Below are positions 45,048 to 56,168 of a DNA stretch of 64,000 bases, piece after piece; the stretch's first letter is position 1; every line of letters begins with the position of its first letter. The notes beneath the pieces were generated by a model. It did no database searches, was not told the origin of the DNA, and saw only the letters and a program-made list of their open reading frames with translations. The DNA comes from Takakia lepidozioides. Taxonomy: Eukaryota; Streptophyta; Takakiopsida; Takakiales; Takakiaceae. The stretch lies in contig CM060733.1 in the NCBI GenBank assembly GCA_030704615.1, positions 19,218,001 through 19,282,000 on the forward strand, written 5' to 3'. The translations under genes were made by a program, and so were the position numbers.

Positions 45048-45743
45048 TAGGGGGGGCGATTGTATGGACTAGTGACTGCCATAGTGGCAGCCTAGTGACT
45101 GACTAGTTGTAGCCTAGTGGTTGGACTAGTGGTTGGATTAGTGGTGGACTAGTGGTATACTAGTGTGTGGTGTGCACATGGGTTGTGTGGTTTTGGACAA
45201 CGATGTAGTTGTGTAGCGATATGTATGCGCACGACAGCTGTCAAGTTATTTTACCACTAGTATGAAACTAGCTAGGAAATAGCTAGCTTTTACATATTGA
45301 CATTTGGGATTGACCCAAGTGTCAATCCAGGGGTCAAGGCAGATTTAGGCCCTGGAGTGGTTATCTTCATGGCAAGCGCGGGAGGCTCATCTTTCTCGAG
45401 TTGAGCCTCACCGCGCCTAGCTATGGCACCGTAGTGTGGATTCCCCATGGCGTGGGGTGCACTTGGCTTGACTTGTATTTGAGTGATAAGGTTATATATG
45501 CATGAGTTTATGCTTCAGCTTTGTGAGCTCGCATGAGCTTGTGCTTGTATTCTTCTTCGTTATCATTGTATGGACTAGTGACTGCCATAGTGGGCAGCAT
45601 AGTGGTAGCCTAGTGACTGACTAGTTGTAGCCTAGTGGTTGGACTAATGGATGGACTAGTGGTGGACCAGTGGTATACTAGTGTGTGGTGTGCACATGTG
45701 TTGTGTGGTTTTGGACAGCGATGTAGTATGTATGCGCACGACA
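45048..45743 (+). repeat. 3' terminal structure A-GC-B-T-A (copy B)
   Basis: Polypurine tract AGGGGGGGCGAT to 45,060; A 45,061-45,236 (TGTATGGACT...GCGCACGACA); GC; B 45,239-45,565 (TGTCAAGTTA...TTATCA); T; A again 45,567-45,743. The arrangement and the outer end (GCGCACGACA) equal those of the minus element although A is twice as long and mostly different in sequence. B contains a hairpin TTGACATTTGGG / CCCAAGTGTCAA at the place of the minus-element hairpin, and GGCTCA...CTCGAGTTGAGCC as there. Confidence 0.85.
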
Positions 45744-47330
45744 AAACCTTTTAAACCCTTATCCTTCCTTTTACAAATGGGAAGAAAGTATCCATACCAT
45801 ATTATCTACTAATACACAGAAGCGATTGCGAGTCTTCCGTATTTCTTTGTTCGTTTGTGCCTAAAACCCAAACCCTAAACCCAAGCCCTAGACCCTTACC
45901 CTTACCCTTCCCTTTACAAATGAGAATGAAGTATCCATATGCATCTATTGGTATCCATAACCATAACCATTATGGTTAGTCCAATGTCTTCTCCCTTCAT
46001 TTTTGGGCTACTTTTTTCTTTCTTTTGGATTGACACATGCACTTACCTTTTTTATAGTTTGCTTTCTATGTATCTTAATACCAGGTTCCAAGGACAAATC
46101 TCTAATGTAAATACTTGTCCGATGCAATGACTAGACTTCCAAAATATTTGTTTTCTTCATTTTGTTTTTTTTTTTTCTACGTTACTAACAACACTAAGTT
46201 ATAGCAAGTCAAGTCTTCCATATTTATTTGTCCATTTCTACCTTAAACCCAAACCCAAAACCGCTACCTTAAACCCTTACCCTGAAACTGTCATCATTTA
46301 CTCTTAAGCCTTTACCCCTAAACCCTTATCCTTCTCTTTACAAATGGGAACATTGAACTATCCATACCATATTAGCCATACCCATATTAACCATTATGGT
46401 TATCCAAATGTCTTCATTATCCAAATTATTATTTTGTACCCTACTACCACACACTAAGTTCTAGTGAGTTTGAGTGTTCCATGTTTGTTTGAGCATTTGT
46501 ACCTAAAAACCAAACCGTATACCCTTGCTATGAACCCTCACTGTAAACCCTATACCTTTGCCCTCAAGCCATTACCTCCAAACCCTACGCTTCCCAAGTT
46601 CACAAATGGGAAATTTGAAGTATCTATACCATACCCATAATAACCATTATGGTTATCCAAATGTCTTCGACTCCCTTCATTTTCACACTACTTTTTTCTT
46701 TTCTTTTGGATTGATATGCACTTAGTACCTTTGCATAGTTTGCTTTCTATGTATCTTAATAATACCAAGTTCCAAGGACGAGTCTTCAATTTAAATACTT
46801 GTCCGTCTCAATGACTCTTCCATAATATTTGTTTCTCCATTTTTATTTTACTAACATACACCAAGTTCTAGTGATTGCGAGTCTTTCATTTCAGTAAATT
46901 GTCCAAATTTTGTATAACCTTAAACCAAACTTACTAAAAACCCCTACTCTAAACCCTTACCCTTTCATTTACCATTACCCCTAAACCCTTACCGGTCCCT
47001 TTACACTGAATCCCCTTACCCTTACCCTAAACCATTACCCTTACCATAGACCAAAAACCTAAGTGTACTACTCTACTTAGTACACTCCAAAACCTTATTG
47101 TACTACTACGTTACCTCTTTTCAATGTTTGCTCTTTTAATATTTTCTATTCTTGGATAAAGTACCATAGAATGATTAGAGGGATACTAAATTACCCTTAT
47201 ATTTATTAATTTTAGCGAGTGTGAGTCTTTCATATTTGTTTAACATCCCTTTGTATACTAAACCCTAAGTACCCTTACCGTTCTCATCTCACCTTATTAG
47301 ACTTCTCTCTAGTTATACCCCTGGTACCTC
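45744..47330. repeat. Subtelomere-like tandem repeats with degenerate CCCTAAA tracts
   Basis: Runs of AAACCCTAAACCC, CCCTTACCC and variants (45,845-45,915, 46,240-46,330, 46,500-46,590, 46,930-47,060) alternate with blocks sharing ACAAATGGGAA, TATCCATACCATA, AACCATTATGGTTATCCAAATGTC and TTTGCTTTCTATGTATCTTAATA. Three to four diverged units of about 290-450 bp. No gene. Confidence 0.7.
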
Positions 47331-47820
47331 TTCCTAATGCTCAATGCTATTTTATTATTTTACTGCCCTTGTATGTATCCAAAACATCATTCCAATGGCG
47401 TCTCTGAACATTGTGCTTGACATGAAGATTCAATTAATAAAATTAGTAAGTTCTATTGAGTATGGTAGAGTAGGAGTATTTCTTATGTTCGATTGCCACA
47501 CATTTATTTATCGTGATTACATAATGTAATATTATGACATCATTCGACTTCCCAGTGGACGTTCAATGAATTGTTGAGTACTACAACTCCACAAGCACTT
47601 CAATGTCAATTGGACCTCTTATATGACGACCTCTTATATGACACATTTTCAAGCAACTATGACATTGCTTGTAATTTCACAAAGTTCAATCATACATTAC
47701 TGTACCATAATAATATTAATATTTTAGTTAATTTTAATTCAGTAATATATTAAGTTTGGTCCGGATTTAAGCAAAAAGTCCAGAATTAGTTAAAATAGTG
47801 TTGGAATCCCTAAACTTGTT
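47331..47820. other. AT-rich stretch, nothing identified
   Basis: Two short ORFs without recognisable domains; they could belong to the element that follows. Confidence 0.3.
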
Positions 47821-47823
47821 ACA

Positions 47824-47880
47824 TGGGGAATGACCTTAAGGACGATCTGAAAGGCCTACCTACCCTCGACACTAGACTTG
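47824..47880 (+). repeat. Short LINE fragment, copy of 549-776 region
   Basis: Encodes NDLKDDLKGLPTL and matches, at DNA level, the complement of about 690-740. It ends in an in-frame TGA. Confidence 0.5.
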
Positions 47881-48089
47881 TGTGAAGCGCTTTCTAGAGG
47901 ATATTTGGAAAACCCGAAACTAATTATGTCAAGATGAGTCATATTACTAGCGTGAGCCCCACAAATGCAATGTCTCTTCCTTCTTGTTTTGCCCAAACTG
48001 GGGGTGTGATTTCTGGCCACAAGGCTACGACAAACAACATAGACTTTGTTTACGTTCTTTGCATCTGATTTGCGTATTGCATTACAAGT

Positions 48090-49352
48090 TTGCCCTATGT
48101 GATTGTTTTTTCGACCCAATTGTGTACCTAAAGAAAACTAGAATGTCTTTACTACACTGCGATAACATGTTGTTCCACATTTAAAAGAAGTTATGAATTC
48201 AAACGATCCTCGTGTGGTTGATTACTCAATTAGAGAACATACGCATGAATTCTTGCATTCATTGCACCAAGTACATTTAGAAGAAGAATACTTAAACGGA
48301 ATGTCCATTAGTGCTGAACAAGGTGGTATATGGGCTGATTTCAATTTAGTGTTTTGGACTTCTGATTATTTGAAACTTCCAATTTACACGTGGTCTAAAA
48401 GAAATTGCAAAGTTATGATTGAATGTGGTCCCAATTACCTCACAGCAGCACATACTATATACAGAGCACATAGATTGACCATGGATCGTCTCGCATTTGA
48501 CCCAACAAACGTGAACAGACGCGGATTGACATACACATCATATAAGAAAAAGAAAATTTATATCTCCTAGCTCCATTGCAAAACAAAAATTTCATGTGGA
48601 TGATATCGTACGTGAAGAAATAGAGAGACTACAAACAACTACCAGATGGAAACTATCCACACCAAACTTGCAATTACTGTATCGCACGCATGTGATCATT
48701 CAATTGTTAAATGCTCGTTCAATGCACAGTCACTATTGTGATATTATGGGTGACTACAACCTGCGAACATCTTATATATTATGTTTAAATGAAATCCGTT
48801 TGCATCCAAATAATCAAAATTGGTCATTATATGTAACTAGTGATTGCTTCTCAAGACCATCGTGTCATGATGGACACTGAACAACCATTCTATATGATAA
48901 AACCACCTCGCTTCAAAATTACCAAATCCAAACATACAATGATGCAGAATCCATTGCTGCATCTTTCAATCTAAATTCTCGCAGAGCCATGCATGTCATT
49001 GCAATATGTAAACCTCATTTGCTTTTTTCTTCACAATATTTTGTAAAATTTGCAAAGTTTATATGACCAAGCACCGAAAAATTGTCTTTTTATTGGAGAT
49101 GTTAATATCAATCTTAAAAAATCCAACAGAGAATCCGACTCGCTTCACTCATTCATGAAAAACTACAACTTTCATCTTACATTCAATGAACCTACGACAC
49201 ACTATAATTCTCAATTAGATCATATATGGATTTATTCACCTACGCAACTTTCCTTGTCTAGAACAAAAGAAGCATATGGGACCGACCACAAACCCATTTA
49301 CTTAGCATCCAAACTTCCAGATTATGTCAATCATTTCACAACCGATTTGTAA
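48090..49352 (+). pseudogene. OTU protease plus AP-like endonuclease fragment of a mobile element
   Basis: OTU cysteine protease: CDCFFDPIVYL near 48,100-48,130 (catalytic Asp/Cys block), a stop at 48,182, then GGIWADFNLVFWTSDYLKLPIYTWS. Then an endonuclease/exonuclease/phosphatase domain: VIIQLLNARSMHSHYCD and SYILCLNEIRL (48,690-48,810), CLFIGDVNINLKK, DHIWIY, GTDHKPIYLASKLPDY (49,080-49,330). Stops and at least one frameshift. OTU with an AP-type endonuclease is known from Helentron-type Helitrons and from Dualen-type non-LTR elements of green algae; without RT or Rep/helicase the two cannot be told apart here. Confidence 0.65.
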
Positions 49353-49594
49353 CTACAATCTGGCAGGGCTTGCATGTATTCCATGCATTTGTTCATACTT
49401 GCTTTGTTTATAATAGAACGAATAAAAAGTTTTTTTTTAAAAAAATATTAGAGGGATTTGGGATGGCCGATTTTGGATACAACCTAGGAATTTGCCAAAA
49501 CTACCGAAGTTTTGTTGGCAAAACTTTGTCAGGTTTTTTTTGGTGGCATAGTTAGGGCCAAAATACCGAACTTTCGCTAGCGAAACTTAGGGTG

Positions 49595-49827
49595 TTTTTT
49601 TTTGGTTTTTTTTTAAGGAAACCTGGGAGCGATGGCCCACAATTCAGGACCTTGAGAAGGGGGAAAAATAACCCCCTTTCATTTATGGGCCATGGAGGCA
49701 CACATGACGAACAACATGCAGATAAAATGCCACGAACAATCCACACACGGGGCATGACACATTGGCTTTGAACCCAAAACCACCAAGGTGACACATTGTG
49801 CTCTTACCAGCTGAGCTACTAGCCAAT
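49595..49827 (-). mobile_element. tRNA-derived SINE
   Basis: Minus strand: A box TAGCTCAGCTGG (complement of 49,807-49,818), B box GGTTCAAAGCC (complement of 49,764-49,774), 32 nt apart, then a tRNA-unrelated body and an A-rich tail (T tracts at 49,595-49,614). Not a functional tRNA: no matching acceptor stem or anticodon arm of standard form. Confidence 0.7.
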
Positions 49828-51287
49828 GTGCGTTTTTTTTTTTCGTGTTTGTTATCGTCATTCTTCTTGAATCTGCATGTACTGCCCAAAAAATCCAAAA
49901 ATATTTGTTTTGAGCTGTCTGAAGCTTCTGGAACTGGTTGAACGGATTTTCATGAAGGTGTTGAGGAACAAAAGGAAATAGATGCTACCTTTGTGAGGGG
50001 CTCACTCCAGTAGCTTGACTTACCTTGGTAGAGATAATTAGTCGGGTTTTCGAGATATCCTTTCACACAAACTTCAACTTGCTGTGTGTGAGTTGCCAAG
50101 CAAGTATACTCCAACAAGGCCAGGGCTTTAGGCTCCGCCTCAAGATTCCCATGGTATTTTTTGAATCTGTTTGGGCTTCGAGGTCTCTTTAGTCTGATTC
50201 ATGGGGAAGAAATGTTATTGACAATACACAGAGGTTGATGGAGACCGGGGGTTGGTAGAACATGAGCACACTTGTGATCACGGGAGAATGGAGTCGCGAG
50301 CACAAAATACGGCAATAGGGTACCCATGCTTCCACAGAAATAGAATACACGGGAATAGGGTTCGTATACGCAAAATTGGGGTTTTTGTCCCTATTTCTGT
50401 CCCTAAACCCTAATGCAAAATAGGCACCCCTAATGTGTATCTACAAGCTCCAAGTTCCAAATATTATTTACAACTTTGGTATCCTAAAAAAAAAAACACT
50501 TTAGGGAAAAACAAAGTCACAACAACCAACACCATCCAAAACACACAAATACGAGACAATAATTGAACAATTTAATATAATGAGGCAAACAAGAGGTTTC
50601 GTTAGCGAAATAAATCAAGGTATTAAGTCTCGCTAGCGAAATTAAGTAAAGTATCAAGTTATGCCAGTGAAATTTCAAGGTATCGTTGCATAGGTCATTA
50701 TCCAATGGTTTCGTGGACGAAACAAAATGAATTGTGTTTGGTTTTGCGTATAAGGGACGACGTGAGGTTGTTTTATTTTGCTAACGAATTGTAACGTTCT
50801 TATTGTGGTTGCTTTTGGGCGGAACAAAATGAATTGCGGTTGGTTTCTCATATTAATGATTGCTACGAGCGGACTCAATTGCACATTATTAAATATGCAA
50901 CTATTAATCAATGAAAATTGTTGATGGAGATGACACTAATGGAAAATTCCCTATGCCCCAACTTCTCACGTGAGCAGACTTACATATTTCACATTTTACT
51001 TTCGCTAAAGCATTTTCCAAGACTCTTGGAATATGTGGCATATCCTCTTCTGGCTCCCGTGAGCAGGCGCACAGAGGCGTCAGCCTGCGCATATGCTACC
51101 CAACCTCATGGAGACCCACATGGCTATGCAAATGGGGAGCTTTGGCTGCTAAGATGCTGGGTGCGGAGAAAGATTGTTCGGATCTGATTCAACACCAGTG
51201 GGCTTTGCCCAAGGTAGAGCAACGAGCAGAGCCGATCTTGCGACAACTTCTAACCTAACATTTTTAATTCTTGCACTTGCACTTGCA
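49828..51287. other. Dispersed repeat scraps and TTTCGCTAGCGAAA palindromes
   Basis: About 49,990-50,080 resembles 420-500 at the left edge (CAGTAG.TTGACTTACCTTG, then ATATCC). The motif TTTCGYTAGCGAAA occurs at 50,597-50,610 and, with one change, 50,628-50,641; a perfect copy lies at 49,572-49,585. No gene is supported. Confidence 0.35.
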
Positions 51288-51430
51288 GGTAGTCCAATGG
51301 TGAGGTATTTGTGCCTTGGATGTGCATAACGTGGGTGATCTTGGGTTCAATCCTTCAACATGTGCCTTGAACTGTCCATTGGCCCCTCATTGGGATGTGT
51401 GTTGAGCAGTAGGCTCAATAAATTCATTGG
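51288..51430 (+). mobile_element. Possible second tRNA-derived SINE
   Basis: A-box-like TAGTCCAATGG near 51,290-51,300 and B box GGTTCAATCC at 51,344-51,353, in tRNA-like spacing. No A tail was identified, so the 3' end is arbitrary. Confidence 0.4.
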
Positions 51431-51859
51431 ATGTTAAACCAACTTTACTTACTTATGGTGTAACTTCACCCTGAATTGCTACTGCCTTTTCTTTGGAAGA
51501 TAATCCTTGGATATTGTCGGTCCACCATCTGCACAGTGAGTCTCTCAAATACCGTAGAGACCCCGCTAGGATTTCTTAGTTAGAGAGGATGACACCTTAA
51601 GGGGCGAGATTTCCCCCGCCAAGTGAGGATGGCACCTTAGGCCGTGTTAGGTTCCTCCTCTCGAGGAGAAGAAGCATAAGGTTCTTGCTCTTGTGAGCTG
51701 TCCAATTAAGAGAATCACAACCATCAAAATGCAAAATCCTTGCGAGTTCTTGGATCATGTCTGCGTTCTGGGTGTCTAAGGATCCCTTTGATCCACCTGC
51801 AAACACTGAATGTGCGTCAAAAAGCTGTAGCCCTAAACTACAGATTACATCCTACAGGG

Positions 51860-54800
51860 AATGTGAACCCACAAACCACCCCGCCACACCCGCCACTGAA
51901 GCTCGAAGTTGAGGGGAGGCACGTTGAGGCGAAGAATCGCGGCCGTTTCCTCGCTTCCGCAACAGCCCCTGCTCGAATTCTTTGACATGTAGCTCGATCT
52001 TCAGACCAGCTAAGGGCGACTTTGGGGCTTTTTGAGTCTGACGAGCGTGGACACGAGAAGTACGATGAGCGGGATCGCCGCCAGACCTCGGCGAGGCCTG
52101 TAGCGCCGCCAACTTAGTGGAGGTGTTGGCAGTAGCGACAGCGGTAGCAACGCTAAGCGAGCAAGCGGCTGCTGTGCAACAGTGGGCCCCACGCCGGTCA
52201 GGCGGCCTCGATCGGCTCGTCCCCCAACTCGTTCAGCCCCGACGCTGTACAGGCAGCCAACTCCAGCCCTCACCACAACCCCTTTACTGCCTACTCCACC
52301 ATCCCTGGCAGTTCGCTCCCCAGAGCAACGAGAGGTGTTGAACACAGCCGCAACTGCTCTTACTGGAAGACCTGCTCATCTTGGAAGACCCCAACGCCAA
52401 CGTACCCCTACCCCTAGCTCACATGTTCCTGATGCGCACCAGAGTCCAAGCTCCAGACACCAAGTTCAAGAAGAGTCGTCATCTTCACAACGGTCTTCTC
52501 CACCGCCGATTCCAGGTTCTTCCATTGGCGCCCCACCGACCGAAGAACTCCCATAGTGTCTGTTGAGCCCTCCCCCACTGCGCCTCTTAGGTAGGGTTCG
52601 AGGTCCCACGCCAGTCACTTCTCCTCCAGGTTCTCCATCCCATTCTTGGCAGCGGCTTCAAGGCAGCCCAACTCCTCTTGGTCATGAGCCTCTCCACGTG
52701 CCTTCTTCTCCAGTTGTGCAGCCTGCATTGCCGACCCCATCACTCTTACCCCAACAGCAGGCGCCTCTCCCATCAGACCGTACCCCATGCCCAGCTTGCA
52801 GTCGTCTTTTTGCGCGCATCAGAGGGCTTGCGCGACACCAGCGCACGTGTGCGGCTCTTCATCAGTCCCACACAAATGATACTTCTCCATTTCAGCCCAG
52901 TGTCTTGCATGCGCCACCTCCTGCTCTGCTTGGCATTGGCTTTCAGCGCTAGATGTTCTGGGCGCATTTCAGCTAGGACTGCCAAGGCCTCGTCTTTATA
53001 CAAGAATTCCGGTGGCACTACGTCATGAGGTCCAACTGGCACTCCGTGTACCCTTAGACAGGCTGGCTCGTGATCCTGATGATATACCAGCATGGTATTT
53101 TTTCTTGTTATTTCCTCAGTGGTGTTTGGTTTTGCCCCCTCGTGGCGGTCAGTCAGGGCACAGAGAGACGCGCATCCGTCTTCGCCGTTTTTTATCTGGA
53201 GATTGGGCGAGTCTGCAAGATGAGCATCAATTACGGGCACTAGCCCTTGTGGCATGCGCCTCTCCCGCTTCCTCCACACAGCCACCCTCATCGGCCCACA
53301 GGCGACTTCGTCATAGTCTTATGTTAGGCCGCGTTGGTGAGTACTCACGCGTGGCCAAGGCTTTAGCACCTTCCTCACCAGCGCCTCCATCGCCGGATAC
53401 TGTCACTGCCCTCGAAGCCCTTCACCCATCAGCTCAGGATATTCTGCCGTTTTTTGTTGAGGACTTCGAGCCAGACCAGGATCTCAAGCTAGATCGAGAG
53501 GTCTTCACTCAGGCCTTCACGCGCAGTCCCCATCTTGCAGCGGCAGGTCCTTCCGGTCTCCTGTATGAGCACTTACTCGACTGTTTCTCTCCACAGGACT
53601 CTGCTAGTGGCTTCTCTCAGCTATTTTAGATTTGCTCCTTTATTGCTGCTGGCCGTATCCCTGCCCCAGTGGCCCGTCTCCTTGGGGCCTCCAGATTGTT
53701 GGCCATGAGCAATCATTTTGTCACCCAACTCTCTGCCGTGGGCCTTTCAATGCAACCTCGCAAATGTGCGGTGTGGTCTCCGTCCGGTCTCCCTGTAGAT
53801 TTTGTCCTCCCTGCTCACTTCATTGCTCCGCCCAATGGCATCAGAATCCTAGGAGTCCCTTTTGGCACCACCCAGTTCACAATGTCCTTCTTGGAAGATG
53901 CACTCCACCAGGATGCCACCCACGCCGATCTCCTTCCTAGGCTCGGAGATGTACAGGTAGCATATGGAATCTTGACCAAATGTTTCCTTCAACGTCCCTC
54001 ATATCTCTTGTGCACTGTTCCACCCAGCCCAGATTTCCTACACCTCTTATCTGGGTTTGATACTACCATGATGACTATCTTCGGGAGATTGTTAGGACCA
54101 GGAGCTCTGGAGGGTGCTCAGGGACTTTTGCCACGACAACAAGCCACCTTGCCCATCTCTTCCGGTGGTGTGGGTCTTTTGTTCACGGTCACTACCGCCC
54201 CGTCAGCTTTCCTCGGCAGTTGGGCATTGGTGGTGCCAGCCCTCACTTCACGATTTCTCTGTGACCATCGTCCCATCCTTATGGACGATGTTGCACATGT
54301 CGACAGTGGCATTTTACCCTTCCAGCAGCATCTCCGCTTTGCACGAGATCTTCTTCCGGCACCGGCGCGAGCATGTCTACCACCATTTGAGCAGTTGGTT
54401 GCTCAAGGCCTCGACTATCTTTAGGAGTCCATTTCCGAGCACGTGCACCGTCATTTCTTTTCCAGCATGCTCTCAAGTGCTTCTTCTGAGTTGCATCGAG
54501 CCCGATTTTTATCATGCGCAGGACCCGGAGCAGGGGCATGGTTGACAGCACGACCCACTATCGCACATTTTCGCATCTCATCCCTTATTTTCACTACTGC
54601 GCTCCGCCTTCGACTCGGTTTGCCTCATCCTTCGGCATTGGGCCTTCAGCGCTGCGTCTGTCTTCAGCCCATCGATGACCTTGCCATCCATCTCCTCCGC
54701 TGTCCATGTGGTGGTGAGCGCACTGCGTCTCATGATATGGTTCGCAATGCGGTGGCATCTATTGCTCGGGAGGCATGGTATCATGTACTGCGTGAGCAAC

Positions 54801-55330
54801 CACATCTACGACCCACGCTCACGTCCCACTCTACACGCCGCCGTGTTGACATCGTCATATCTAGAGATGGTTTGCGTACCTTAGCAGATGTCGTTCTCGC
54901 CGACCCCACTCGAGCGGATCTGCTATCTCGCGCAGCTACCACACTAGGCACGGCAGCCACTGTAGCAGTCCAGGCCAAGGAGCGCGACTACAACGATCGT
55001 CACCCCACCGACACATTTCTTCCACTGGCGGTCGAAATAATTGGCTCATTGCACCGGCACTTCGATGATTTCCTGCGGACATGTGCACATCATGCAGCCA
55101 AGAGCGGGTCCACTGGCATCCCACATGCCTCCGTCCTTGTCACCTACTATCGACAACGTGTTTCAGTTGCTTTGCAGAGAGCACAAGCCATCTCTATTTT
55201 GCATCGGGCTGATGTGGCTAGCTCCGCGTCATCTCATCTTCCGCCTCTGCCTGACACTTTGCCTATCTCCTTGCCTGATCTCCTCCAGGCTGTTGGCTGG
55301 GAGGGTCGCTCTGCTTGAGTAGTTTACTAT
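51860..55330 (+). mobile_element. Non-LTR retrotransposon with restriction-like endonuclease, RT core deleted
   Basis: One degenerate ORF in pieces. Pro/Ser-rich N-terminal part (51,860-52,556); C2HC zinc finger CPACSRLFARIRGLARHQRTC (52,794-52,860); a frameshift near 52,960; LAAAGPSGLLYEHLLDCF and RIPAPVARLLGASRLL (RT fingers); then directly SAVGLSMQPRKCAVW and ILGVPFGT (after the RT palm); a thumb-like region (SSGGVGLLFTVTTAPSAFLGSWA); a C-rich CLQPIDDLAIHLLRCPCGGERTASHD; and a PD-(D/E)XK-like region (TRRRVDIVI, LADVVLADP). The catalytic RT segment between GASRLLA and MSNHF is missing, joined in frame near 53,700. Stops TAG at 53,627 and 54,422. Its 3' tail has three GAGTARYTTACTATAGC repeats (55,315-55,410). 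Confidence 0.75.
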
Positions 55331-56168
55331 AGCTTCTACGTCGCTGATTGAGTAACTTACTATAGCTTTTGTTTTTTTCTCTAGCTGAGTAGCTTACTAT
55401 AGCCTTTTGTTTTCTTCTCTTGTTTCTTGTTCCCCCCCCCCCTTTTTTGGAACTTCACATCATATGCACGTTCATCCATTGTACATGTTGTAAATAAAGT
55501 CTTACAGGGTTTCATCACAAACTCTCTACTTCAGTTGTTGTAAAGTGTTAGGGCCATTCCATTGACTTCCTTGTCCCAAATAGTGAGTCAGCTAGTCTAT
55601 GTTGGCTCTGCAAGCAAGGCTTGTTGGGGCTTTCATCCCCTTTCATAACAAAAAAGAAAAAGAAAAAGAAAAAGAAAGGTGTTTAACCTCCAGTCTGATT
55701 TGTAGAGCAAGTGCCAGGGATGCAGCAGCCCTGCAGAAAGTGGGGCAGGTGTCACTGAATCCACACGCCATCTGGATCTGCACAACAGTGCATTTACCAA
55801 TTCCTTGTCGCCCTTGGATCTCATCTCCTTTTGCTAGGAAGCTGTGCATCTGCCAAGTGGTGCAGTCGCCAATTGGGTCTTCTTCAATGTCATGGAAGTG
55901 AGCTGTGCGTTATGTAGCCGATGGGTTGGGCGTGAGAATCTGATTCCTGTGCTGTGTGTTACCTACTTCACAATCAAACGTGCTTTGTTGGAAGGATGGG
56001 TGGAACTCTTTTGCTGTGACATGATCGAAGTATTCCAGTGTTTGAGCACAGTTGCGCCCTAGCATTTCAGAGAATCATCGGAATGCTTGTAAAATTTCCC
56101 ACGCCCGGCTTAACTGGAATGCTTCAGAGCAACTGAGAAGAACTATTTTTACGGGTGCTACTAGGAAG
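55331..56168. other. LINE 3' tail and upstream region of L2HGDH
   Basis: A C9/T tract at about 55,431-55,446, the phrase AATAAAGTC near 55,494, and an (AAAAAG)n microsatellite at 55,649-55,678. The promoter of L2HGDH should lie near the right end; no element was assigned. Confidence 0.4.

Larger units (their letters stand above)
39555..45743 (+). mobile_element. Copy B: Ty3 element with near-intact pol, methyltransferase core deleted
   Basis: Leader from about 39,555, gag, a deletion joint at about 41,062, the C-terminal end of the methyltransferase, UAG, RT, RNase H, integrase, PHD finger, polypurine tract and the terminal structure A-GC-B-T-A. The 5' repeat is missing; the leader begins next to the minisatellite. 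The deletion removes about 2 kb (zinc knuckles, protease, methyltransferase motifs I-VIII) compared with the minus element and copy A. Pol has only two in-frame stops beyond the shared UAG. Confidence 0.88.

Noticed and set aside
49740-49835. Functional tRNA gene
   Set aside because: A and B boxes are present but the cloverleaf stems do not form and an A-rich tail follows, so it is a SINE.
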